Source of the DNA: Pantoea coffeiphila
GTDB taxonomy: Bacteria > Pseudomonadota > Gammaproteobacteria > Enterobacterales > Enterobacteriaceae
Assembly (NCBI RefSeq): GCF_016909495.1
Contig: NZ_JAFBFW010000001.1
Coordinates: 372,001 to 436,000 of the forward strand
Direction: 5' to 3'
DNA: 64,000 bases
Both the position numbers and the translations under genes were made by a program. The notes beneath the pieces are model-generated. The model saw only the letters and a program-made list of their open reading frames with translations. It had not been told where the DNA came from and ran no database searches. Positions within the stretch are counted from its first letter, which is position 1, and each line of letters opens with the position of its first letter. Shown one piece after another: positions 44,468-52,118 of the stretch.

Positions 44468-45612
44468 CAGACTTCGCCGTTCAGCGCCGCGTCAAAACGC
44501 CGCCAGCTTTCGGTCAGATCCAGCAGGCTGCCGCTGCGGCGCGCTTCATCTATTTTGATCGCCGTCAGCCCTGCTTCCAGCGCGTCGATCACCGATACCG
44601 GCAGCGGCTGGTTATGCAGCAGGTGATCGACAATGTCCTTCACCATCCGCTCATCGCCGCCGTAGTGATGGCCCAGTTCGGTGCGGGAATAGTGATGGTT
44701 GTCGACAATTTTCTCCCCGTCCGGCGAGCGGTGCACCTGCAGGGTATTGCGGATGAAATCGCCCTCTGCGGTGGCCGTAGTACCCACGATGCAGAAGCGG
44801 CGGAACAGATCCGGTACGTTGAGGTTGGCGTGAAATGCCATGGTTGCACCGTTCTGGTATGCAATAATCGCCGTCTGGTAGTCAACGATATCGCCGTCGT
44901 TATCAAATACGGCCGTGCTGCCCTGCCAGCCTGCCGGTTTACTGTGGTGAATGTCCTCGCGCTCCAGCGCCGCATTTTCCGGTACGAACAGCTTTCTACC
45001 GCCGAAGCTGGCCACGCGAACGGCGCGCGCGCCGACGATCCCCTGGTAGATATCCAGGTCGTGGCAGCATTTCTCCAGCAGGAAACCGCCGGAATATTTC
45101 TCATAGCGCCGCCAGTCGCGCATAAAGAACGCGCCGTGATAAGGCGGGATATGTTCAGAGGCTTCAATGCTGGAGATTTCGCCCAGCGTACCGTTGGTTT
45201 TCAGGGCTTTGAGGTCGGCATACAGCGGCGTGTAGCGCATCACCAGCCCGACCAGAATGCGGTCTGCGCCAAAGCGATGGATCAGACGGGCCAGCGCCAG
45301 GGTCTGTTCTTCAGTGGCGACGATCGGTTTTTCGCACAGCACCCGGTGGCCGGCTTCCAGCGCGGCGGTGATATGTTCAAGATGCAGATGATTCGGCGAC
45401 CCGATCAGCACTAAATCCAGATCGGGCACGGCAAGCAGTTCATCGATCGCGGAGAACGCTTTTCCGGTGTTTACCCCAAATTCTTTGGTGTAGGGCAGTC
45501 CAACCGGCTCAGGATCGGCATAGCCGACGATCTCCAGATTGGGCACCAGTTCGGAAAAAATCCTTGCCACATAGCCCAGGCGCAGCCCCAGACCGATAAT
45601 TGCAATTTTCAC
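44467..45612 (-). CDS. Gfo/Idh/MocA-family oxidoreductase, first gene of the sugar operon
   Basis: 381 residues. Rossmann loop IAIIGLGLRLGYVARIF at the start, ligand/cofactor motif RVLCEKPIVATEEQ (catalytic Lys of EKP near 94) and a C-terminal sheet domain with GGFLLEKCCHDLDIYQ, which holds the His used in catalysis. It probably oxidises the sugar or sugar acid brought in by the ABC transporter with which it shares an operon. It is first in the transcript; its promoter shares the 331-bp region with the FecI-like gene. Confidence 0.88.
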   Translation of the reverse strand: MKIAIIGLGLRLGYVARIFSELVPNLEIVGYADPEPVGLPYTKEFGVNTGKAFSAIDELLAVPDLDLVLIGSPNHLHLEHITAALEAGHRVLCEKPIVATEEQTLALARLIHRFGADRILVGLVMRYTPLYADLKALKTNGTLGEISSIEASEHIPPYHGAFFMRDWRRYEKYSGGFLLEKCCHDLDIYQGIVGARAVRVASFGGRKLFVPENAALEREDIHHSKPAGWQGSTAVFDNDGDIVDYQTAIIAYQNGATMAFHANLNVPDLFRRFCIVGTTATAEGDFIRNTLQVHRSPDGEKIVDNHHYSRTELGHHYGGDERMVKDIVDHLLHNQPLPVSVIDALEAGLTAIKIDEARRSGSLLDLTESWRRFDAALNGEV

Positions 45613-45943
45613 TTTTTAAATCCGCCGTATGGATTGAATTAAACAACGGCAGAGGGTAAATAGCCTGTTATCTGAAAGATAATAATAATTACGGGTTACG
45701 TATGCAGAATTACAGATATAGCCAACTCATTACAATTCATAAAGTTAGAGATTTAAATAATCATGGGTGATGACAATTAAAATATTCTTAACCGATTCGT
45801 AATATCACTGGTTGCGGTACTTTTCCGTCAGTTGAAAAATGATATACGAATATCATATAACGCAAAGACTGTAACTTTTTCATGCGCTGTGCCACTTTGT
45901 CGCCAACCGGGGTTGGTTTCAACCATTCTAATAAGGCACCGCT
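45613..45943. promoter_or_regulatory. Divergent control region: sugar operon and FecI-like gene
   Basis: 331 bp, AT-rich, no gene seen. It carries the FecI-like promoter with overlapping palindrome (45832-45861). Nearer the sugar operon is an AT-rich GATAATAATAATTA stretch (about 45679) that matches only half of a Fur box. No clear catabolite-control site was found by eye. Confidence 0.5.
45832..45861 (+). promoter_or_regulatory. FecI-like gene promoter with Fur-like palindrome
   Basis: TTGAAA (45832-45837) and TATAAC (45856-45861) are spaced by 18 bp. The whole spacer is filled by the perfect palindrome ATGATAT-ACGA-ATATCAT (45839-45856). The half sites resemble Fur half sites (ATGATAAT), although spacing is one base wider than the usual 9-1-9. 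A repressor bound here would block the promoter. Confidence 0.55.
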
Positions 45944-46459
45944 ATGTTAGCCAAAGAAGCTGACGTCAACATTGTTGATGTCTTTGTCGACGTTTACGCC
46001 ACGTTGTTTAAAATTGTGAGCTATCGCACTGGCGCAACCCATATTGCCCAGGACATTACTCAGGAGATCTACTTCAAGATCATCAATGTAGCCAATGAGT
46101 TCCCGCAGTACAGCGATGCCAGGAATTACCTGATTCGCGTTGCGTTAAATGCGTCAAACGACTATCGTCGTAACGAAAAGCGACGGGAACAGATCCTCAG
46201 CGGCGCACTCCATCTGTTCGAGAGCTATTCGCCCTCACCGGAAGACAGCCACTACAGCGTGGAAAAAATTAACCTTCTTGATGCCGCGCTGTCTGAACTC
46301 CCTGAAAAGTGCCGCGAGATCCTCTACCTCAACCGCGTTGAGGGGCTGACCCATAAAGAGATCGCCAAACGGATGGATATCTCTATCAGTCTGGTTGAAA
46401 AATATGCGGTCAGAACGTTGATCCAGTGCCGCGACGTGATTAAAAAGTCCGGGGGATGA
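45944..46459 (+). CDS. FecI-like ECF sigma factor
   Basis: 171 residues. Region 2 at about 15-80 (AQDITQEIYFKIINVANEFPQYSDARNYLIRVALNASNDYRRNEKRR) and region 4 at about 110-165 (LPEKCREILYLNRVEGLTHKEIAKRMDISISLVEKYAVRTLIQCRDVI). It is followed by a FecR-like gene and, further down, by a TonB receptor with an STN domain. That is the full cell-surface signalling set in which ligand binding outside frees the sigma factor inside. It probably transcribes the ABC/receptor/protease genes. Confidence 0.9.
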   Translation: MLAKEADVNIVDVFVDVYATLFKIVSYRTGATHIAQDITQEIYFKIINVANEFPQYSDARNYLIRVALNASNDYRRNEKRREQILSGALHLFESYSPSPEDSHYSVEKINLLDAALSELPEKCREILYLNRVEGLTHKEIAKRMDISISLVEKYAVRTLIQCRDVIKKSGG

Positions 46460-46523
46460 CCGCTTCACGCTTTGGCAACACCATGAATTTATGGAACATT
46501 AAGCTCCGAAACGGAAAATAACT

Positions 46524-47513
46524 GTGGCGCTCAATAACGATCCCTGTAGGCCCGAGGACGAAGTTCTGGAAGATGAAGCCATTCACTGGCTGGTCAGAAT
46601 GATGTCCGGCAGCTTCTCGTCCGCCGAATTAAAACAGTTTGAAGCCTGGCGTCGGACCAGCCCGGAGCATCAGGCTGCGCTTTCGCGTGCGACCGATCTG
46701 TGGGTACAGCTCGGTAAGCCGCTGGAAGCAAGCCACCGTGCGATCCTCTATCCTTCCGACAATGTTGTTGCCTCCGGCTGGCCTTTTGCCCTGCCGCCAA
46801 AACGGGCGATGATGGCGCTTTTTTTACTGGTCATCAGCACGATGGGCTGCTACCAGTGGATGAGCTACTGGCGCTTTAACTATGCTACCCGACTGGGCGA
46901 GTTTCGTGAGGTGTCGCTCAATGACGGCAGCACCATGTGGCTGAATACCGACAGCGCGGCCAACGTTGAGATCAGCGGCTCCCAGCGTCACGTGACCCTG
47001 GCGCGAGGCGAAGCCTTTTTTGACGTGAAGCACGACGAGCAGCTCCCGTTCACCGTTGACGCCGGCAGCGGCCATATCCGGGTACTGGGGACCGCGTTTG
47101 GCGTGAAGATTGACGGCGAAAATACCGTGGTTACCGTGCAGCGTGGCAAGGTCAGCGTGTCCGGCGACCGGCAGAAAACCGTGACCGTTGACCCGGACCG
47201 GTCGGTTACCCTGAACCCCAGCGATAATAGCCTGACGGTGGCGCAGGTTGATGCCGCGCGGCAGCTCGCCTGGCAGAAAGGCCTGCTGATTTTTGAAAAC
47301 AACACGCTTAACGAAATTGTTCACACCCTGGGCCACTACGACAGCCGGGCGGTGTATCTGGATTATCCGCAGAAAGATACGCTGCGCCTCAATGCCAGCA
47401 TCAATATTGCCCGCGTTGACGACTGGTACAGCCAGCTGGAAAAAGCGCTGCCGCTGCGTGTGACCCGCCTTGGCCCGGTGATCTGGATACGTCAGGCACC
47501 TGACGCAGGCTGA
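46524..47513 (+). CDS. FecR-like anti-sigma/sigma regulator
   Basis: 329 residues. Cytoplasmic N-terminal domain (DUF4880-type, about 12-60, AIHWLVRMMSGSFSSAELKQFEAWRRTSPEHQAAL), one membrane helix at about 92-110, then a periplasmic FecR domain (about 120-215, GEFREVSLNDGSTMWLNTDS through LARGEAFFDVKHD) and an STN-like C-terminal part. It should contact the receptor's STN domain in the periplasm and the sigma factor in the cytoplasm. Start GTG 46524, 64 bp after the sigma gene. Confidence 0.9.
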   Translation: MALNNDPCRPEDEVLEDEAIHWLVRMMSGSFSSAELKQFEAWRRTSPEHQAALSRATDLWVQLGKPLEASHRAILYPSDNVVASGWPFALPPKRAMMALFLLVISTMGCYQWMSYWRFNYATRLGEFREVSLNDGSTMWLNTDSAANVEISGSQRHVTLARGEAFFDVKHDEQLPFTVDAGSGHIRVLGTAFGVKIDGENTVVTVQRGKVSVSGDRQKTVTVDPDRSVTLNPSDNSLTVAQVDAARQLAWQKGLLIFENNTLNEIVHTLGHYDSRAVYLDYPQKDTLRLNASINIARVDDWYSQLEKALPLRVTRLGPVIWIRQAPDAG

Positions 47514-47605
47514 CTTTCGCAGCACGCCAGTCGCCGCCGCAAAATTATTTCCCTCCTGCTGATTGCAGATTCGCTACACCCCACGCGTTCTAAATGAGAC
47601 ACGTT

Positions 47606-47631
47606 CATCCTCTCCGTAACCGGGGAGGATG
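47606..47631 (+). promoter_or_regulatory. Stem-loop in the fecR-ABC intergenic region
   Basis: Ten-base stem CATCCTCTCC / GGGGAGGATG with one G-T pair and a 6-base loop, about 95 bp after the FecR-like stop and 30 bp before a short ORF. No T-run follows. It may separate regulator and structural transcripts or stabilise the downstream mRNA. Confidence 0.5.
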
Positions 47632-47660
47632 CCAAACCGTCTAAACGTTAAGGTGAAGTA

Positions 47661-47714
47661 ATGCGTACTGGCAACGATCCTGCCTGCGAGATCTCTCCGG
47701 GAGCTGTGCGATGA
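47661..47714 (+). CDS. Possible 17-residue leader or small peptide, coupled to the ABC gene
   Basis: ATG at 47661 follows a good ribosome site (AAGGTGA at 47650-47656). The 17-codon frame encodes MRTGNDPACEISPGAVR and ends in TGA at 47712, overlapping the ATG of the ABC gene as ATGA. This suggests translational coupling. Whether the peptide has a role of its own is unknown; it has one Cys and no hydrophobic segment. Confidence 0.35.
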   Translation: MRTGNDPACEISPGAVR

Positions 47715-49507
47715 AAGACAGCAAAACCCCCGAAATCAATAAAAAAGATTACCGTATTTCCCGCCTGCTGATGCGCCGGATAGGGATGCTGACGTTTCCG
47801 TTCTGGCGGCAGCGCGATCACCGCCGCTGGTGGCTGCTGATGTCGGTGCTGTTGCTGATGACGCCCTCGTTTGCCGCCATCGGTTACTGGACCGCTAACC
47901 TGACGGCCGAGATGACCAACGCCATTGTGGCGCGCAAGCAGAGTACCTACGCCAGCCTGTTCTGGCTGATCACCGCCGTTACCGTGGCGACCTGGCTCAT
48001 TCAGTCGGTGATGTATTACATGAGCAGCGTGCTGATTGTGCGCTGGCGCAGCTGGCTGACCGACTGGCTGGTGAGCCGCTACCTGCGCCACCGCACCTAC
48101 TACAACATCACGGTGCATGAGGATCTGGATAACCCCGACCAACGTATTCAGGGCGATGTTGACCCGTTTGTCACCGTACTGACCGGCATCCCACTGCAAA
48201 TCATCAGCCAGCTGATGGGGCTGCTCACCGGCGGAATTATTATTGCGTCGATTAGCGAAACGATGATGTGGTACGTGATTATCTACGCGGTGATTTCCAC
48301 CGCGATAACCCTGGTGATGTACACCCCGATGATTCGGCTGAATTTTAACAGCACGGTCGCGGAAGCCGATTTACGCTACGGCCTGCTGCACGTCCGGGAT
48401 AATGCGGAAACCGTGGCGTTTTATCGCGGTGAAAAGACGGAAAAGAAGCAGATTGACGGACGGCTGGCCAGCGCCACCGACAGCCGGATGGCCATTCTGA
48501 TCTACCAGCTGAAAATGTCGATGATCAACTTCGGTATGGGCCAGCTGTGGAACCTGGCGCCGTTCTTTCTGATCGCCCCGCTGTTTTTTGAAAATAAAAT
48601 TGAGTTCGGTGCTATTGCCATGGCCACCACCGCCGCCACGCAGATGATGACCGCCCTGACTACCCTGTCCCAGTTTATCCCGACTATCGCCAGCATGGCA
48701 CCGAGCGCGGTACGCCTTGCGCAGATTGTCGAACGCTTTGATGAACTGGACCAGCAGCGTGAAGATGAAAAGCAGCACAGCATCCGCATCCGGCGTGGCC
48801 CGCTGATTGCCCTGCATAACGTCAGCCTGGAAACGCCGGGCGGCGAGCAGGCGCTGGTGCAGGATCTCTCGTTGACGGTGTCGCCCGGTGAACATCTGCT
48901 GATTCAGGGGCAGACCGGTGTCGGTAAAAGCTCGCTGCTGCGCGCGATGGCCGGTCTGTGGCAGCGCGGGTGCGGAGAAATCGTCATGCCCGCGATTGAA
49001 GAGTGCTTTTTCCTGCCGCAGCGGCCCTACATGATTCTGGCTAACCTGCGTGCCCAGCTGCTGTATCCCAACACCGAACGCGAGGTGTCGGATGATGAGC
49101 TTCAGGCCACCCTGGAGAAGGTCAGCCTGCCCGACCTCTGCGAGAAATACGGCGATTTCAACAGCGTACGCGACTGGGGGAAAGTGCTGTCGCTCGGCGA
49201 GCAGCAGCGGATTGGCTTTGCCCGCGTGCTGCTCGCCAGGCCCCGGTTCGCCTTCCTCGACGAAGCCACCAGCGCGGTGGATATCGATACTGAACGCCGT
49301 CTCTATCTGCTGCTGGCCGATATCGGCACCACCTTTATCAGCGTCGGGCATCGCCCTTCAATTACCGAATTCCATAAAGAAATGCTGCTATTACAGCCGA
49401 AAGGAAAATGGTGTATTGGCCTGAATACGTCCGTTATTGATGTTCAGCAGCAGCAGGAATATCAATTAAATCCGCCTGAAAAAAACCGTGAAGAAGTTAT
49501 TTTTTAA
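47711..49507 (+). CDS. SbmA/BacA-type ABC transporter with fused ATPase (YddA/FusD-like)
   Basis: 598 residues. Long hydrophilic N-terminus, about six membrane helices to residue 330 of the SbmA_BacA/ABC-D type (RWRSWLTDWLVSRYLRHRTYYNI, DNPDQRIQGDV). The ATPase has Walker A QGQTGVGKSS, signature LSLGEQQRIGFARVL and Walker B FAFLDEATSAVD. Relatives: E. coli YddA beside YddB and PqqL, and Pectobacterium FusD of the ferredoxin uptake locus. Here too it precedes a TonB receptor and an M16 protease. It probably carries peptides across the inner membrane; import is inferred from the locus. Confidence 0.88.
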   Translation: MKDSKTPEINKKDYRISRLLMRRIGMLTFPFWRQRDHRRWWLLMSVLLLMTPSFAAIGYWTANLTAEMTNAIVARKQSTYASLFWLITAVTVATWLIQSVMYYMSSVLIVRWRSWLTDWLVSRYLRHRTYYNITVHEDLDNPDQRIQGDVDPFVTVLTGIPLQIISQLMGLLTGGIIIASISETMMWYVIIYAVISTAITLVMYTPMIRLNFNSTVAEADLRYGLLHVRDNAETVAFYRGEKTEKKQIDGRLASATDSRMAILIYQLKMSMINFGMGQLWNLAPFFLIAPLFFENKIEFGAIAMATTAATQMMTALTTLSQFIPTIASMAPSAVRLAQIVERFDELDQQREDEKQHSIRIRRGPLIALHNVSLETPGGEQALVQDLSLTVSPGEHLLIQGQTGVGKSSLLRAMAGLWQRGCGEIVMPAIEECFFLPQRPYMILANLRAQLLYPNTEREVSDDELQATLEKVSLPDLCEKYGDFNSVRDWGKVLSLGEQQRIGFARVLLARPRFAFLDEATSAVDIDTERRLYLLLADIGTTFISVGHRPSITEFHKEMLLLQPKGKWCIGLNTSVIDVQQQQEYQLNPPEKNREEVIF

Positions 49508-49571
49508 AAGCAGTGAGGTTTTTAAATAGTCATTACGTTTTATTTAAAACAGTCATGACTCTGGGGATTCA

Positions 49572-52088
49572 ATGGTGAAGCAAGGCAAGATGAATATAAA
49601 AACATTGTCGTTAATGATAGCAGCAGCGTTATTTTTACCCTCATCAGTGGTTTATTCCGCTTCGGCGGAAAATACGCAGCAGTCGGCGAATTCGCTAACG
49701 GAATATCACATACCGGCCGGTAATTTAGGCACCGCGCTGCTGCAGTTCAGTATGCAGAGCGGGCTACAGTTAATTGCGCCCAGCAGCTTAACCGACGGAC
49801 ACGCAACTCAGGGAGTGAGTGGGAAATTCAGCGCAACGCAGGCGCTGAACCAGCTGCTGGCGGGCAGCGCGTTAAGCTTTACTCTCGACAGCCAGAATAA
49901 CGCCGTCACGCTGATCGGCACGCCATCCGGCGGCGGTGCAAACGTGCTGGATGCGGTGAGGGTGGACGGCGATGCCACCGTCGCGGAAGGCGGCGGTAAC
50001 GGCAGTACCGATGTCACCGCCACCGAGGGCAGCGACAGCTACACCACCACGGCAGTCAGCATTGGCTCGAAAACGCCACAGTCGCTGAAGGAAACGCCGC
50101 AAAGCGTTAGCGTCATTACCAGCAAGCAAATTAAAGATCAGAACCTGACCGATCTGGATGGCGTAATGTCAAAAGTGGCCGGGATCACCGTCAGGCGAAC
50201 CGGCGCAAATGAGGAATATTATTCGCGCGGCTGGCGGGTCACCAATATTCAGCTGGACGGCGGCACGCCCATTCAGCTGTTTGACAATCTCTCCAACAGT
50301 AATAGTTCGTTTTCTTCTTTCGATATGTCGATGTTTGACCATGCGGAAATCCTGCGCGGCGGCGACAGCCTGAATAGCGTCGGCAGCAGTTCTCCCGGCG
50401 GCAGTATTAACCTGACCCGCAAACGACCGCTGGATCACGGCCAGGTTGCGGTAAGTGCACAGGCCGGTTCGTGGAATGACTATCGCTCGTCGGTTGACGT
50501 CACCGGCCCGCTGGCGTTTGACGGCAAACTGCGCGGTAGAGCCGTCGCCACCTGGCAGGATAAGGATCAGTATTATCATCCGTCCGGCGACAGCACCCGC
50601 CTGCTATACGGTATTCTCGAAGCCGATCTGACGCCCACCACGCTGTTTTCCGTCGGCGGCAGCTACACGCAGAAAAAGAATCTGCCGTGGGAAGGCGGCC
50701 TGTCGCGCTATCAGTCCGGTGCCGACGCGCATTACGCCCGGGATACCAGCCTGGCCCTGCCGTGGAGCCATCGTCAGCTGATCTCCCGCGAACTGTTTAC
50801 CCAGCTGAAACAGGAGCTGGGGGAACACTGGGCGCTGAATTCTCAGCTAACATACTTCAGTCAGGACTACAGCAACCGCCAGGGATCGCTGGTCGGCGCA
50901 CTGCCGGATCTGATCGACGATGCGCGCTATACCGATATGAGCGCGGAGGATGCCATCGGCAAGCAGTATCTGGCGGATGCCAATCTGGTGGGAAAGTTTG
51001 ATGTTTTCTCCCTGCCGCAGCAGGTTTCCTTCTCCGGCAGCTATCAGAAAAACAAGTATACCGGCACCTCGTACAACCGCACCTATGGCGATGCCTCTCT
51101 CTCTGTTCCCGAACCCGACTGGGAGCCAGAAGGCTCAACCCTCGCCCGCTATAACAGCGCGAATCTGGTGGCGAAAATTGACGCTGTGCTGCTGCCCTTC
51201 CTGCCGGATCTGCACTTCCAGTCCGCAGTCCGCTGGGATCGCTACGACGCCAACTATCAGGTGATGGATGTCGTCGGGCTTAATGTGAAAACGTCGCGCA
51301 CGTCGGTGCCTTACTACGCGCTGCGCTACGATTTTTCACCAGAGTGGTCGGTGTACGGCAGCTATACCGATCTTTATCAGTTCCAGGCCTATATGCGTAC
51401 CGCCAACGATACGCCGCTGCCGCCGATGACCGGCAGTACGAAAGAGATCGGGGTGAAATACAGCAACGGTTCAACCAATGCCTCGCTTTCCGCCTATCGC
51501 GCCCTGCGTCGTGACGGTGCGCAGTTCGATAGCCTGAATTTCAACTGCTCTCTCGGCTGCTATCGCATAAGCAGTGCCGAAGAAACCAGTGAAGGGGTCG
51601 ATTTCGATATTACCGGCGAACCGCTGCCGCGCTGGTCGGTGAATTTTGGTTATTCCTATAACAACAATAAAACCCGTCCCGACCCGGAAAACACCAGTCA
51701 GGACAAAACGCTGTCGTCCTTTACCCCGAAGCATATGTTCAAGCTGTGGAACGATGTTCAGCTGAGCGGCAACGAATATCTGAATAAAACCCGCGTCGGG
51801 CTGGGCGTGATTGCGCAGACCCGCAGCTTCACCGCCGGTGAAGTCTGCGGCAAGGTCAATGCCGACGGCACCTGCGACGATAACTACGTGGCCTACCAGT
51901 TTGGCCAGGGTTTCTACAGCGTGTTTTCTGCCCGCACCGCCTACAAGTTTAACGACCAGTGGTCGGTGGCGCTCAACGTCAACAACCTGTTTGACCGCCG
52001 CTATTACGGCACCACCGGCGGCGTGGACTCCGGTAACTGGTACGGCGCGCCGCGCAATGTGGTGGTTAGCGTTGACGGGACATTCTGA
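49572..52088 (+). CDS. TonB-dependent receptor with STN signalling domain (FecA/FpvA class, YddB-like locus)
   Basis: 838 residues. Signal peptide to about residue 32 (start 49572, or ATG 49590 after AAGG). STN domain at about 42-116 (YHIPAGNLGTALLQFSMQSGLQLIAPSSLTDG), a Gly/Thr-rich linker, plug at about 160-290 (KETPQSVSVITSKQIKDQNL, GGSINLTRKRP) and a 22-strand barrel ending in Phe (VVVSVDGTF). The siderophore-type plug suggests an iron-related or peptide ligand. The STN domain would contact the FecR-like protein to report ligand binding. Two Cys pairs in outer loops (FNCSLGCYR, VCGKVNADGTCDD) may form disulfides. Confidence 0.92.
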   Translation: MVKQGKMNIKTLSLMIAAALFLPSSVVYSASAENTQQSANSLTEYHIPAGNLGTALLQFSMQSGLQLIAPSSLTDGHATQGVSGKFSATQALNQLLAGSALSFTLDSQNNAVTLIGTPSGGGANVLDAVRVDGDATVAEGGGNGSTDVTATEGSDSYTTTAVSIGSKTPQSLKETPQSVSVITSKQIKDQNLTDLDGVMSKVAGITVRRTGANEEYYSRGWRVTNIQLDGGTPIQLFDNLSNSNSSFSSFDMSMFDHAEILRGGDSLNSVGSSSPGGSINLTRKRPLDHGQVAVSAQAGSWNDYRSSVDVTGPLAFDGKLRGRAVATWQDKDQYYHPSGDSTRLLYGILEADLTPTTLFSVGGSYTQKKNLPWEGGLSRYQSGADAHYARDTSLALPWSHRQLISRELFTQLKQELGEHWALNSQLTYFSQDYSNRQGSLVGALPDLIDDARYTDMSAEDAIGKQYLADANLVGKFDVFSLPQQVSFSGSYQKNKYTGTSYNRTYGDASLSVPEPDWEPEGSTLARYNSANLVAKIDAVLLPFLPDLHFQSAVRWDRYDANYQVMDVVGLNVKTSRTSVPYYALRYDFSPEWSVYGSYTDLYQFQAYMRTANDTPLPPMTGSTKEIGVKYSNGSTNASLSAYRALRRDGAQFDSLNFNCSLGCYRISSAEETSEGVDFDITGEPLPRWSVNFGYSYNNNKTRPDPENTSQDKTLSSFTPKHMFKLWNDVQLSGNEYLNKTRVGLGVIAQTRSFTAGEVCGKVNADGTCDDNYVAYQFGQGFYSVFSARTAYKFNDQWSVALNVNNLFDRRYYGTTGGVDSGNWYGAPRNVVVSVDGTF

Positions 52089-52118
52089 TAATCAGCAGCA
52101 GGTAAATCGAGAGTTTGC

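Noticed and set aside
45675-45695. GATAATAATAATTA as a Fur box
   Set aside because: Only one half resembles Fur; the other half does not. The palindrome at 45839-45856 is better.
48371-49351. Antisense frame of 326 codons opposite the ABC transporter
   Set aside because: Shadow of a clear SbmA/YddA-type gene; no motifs, no ribosome site.
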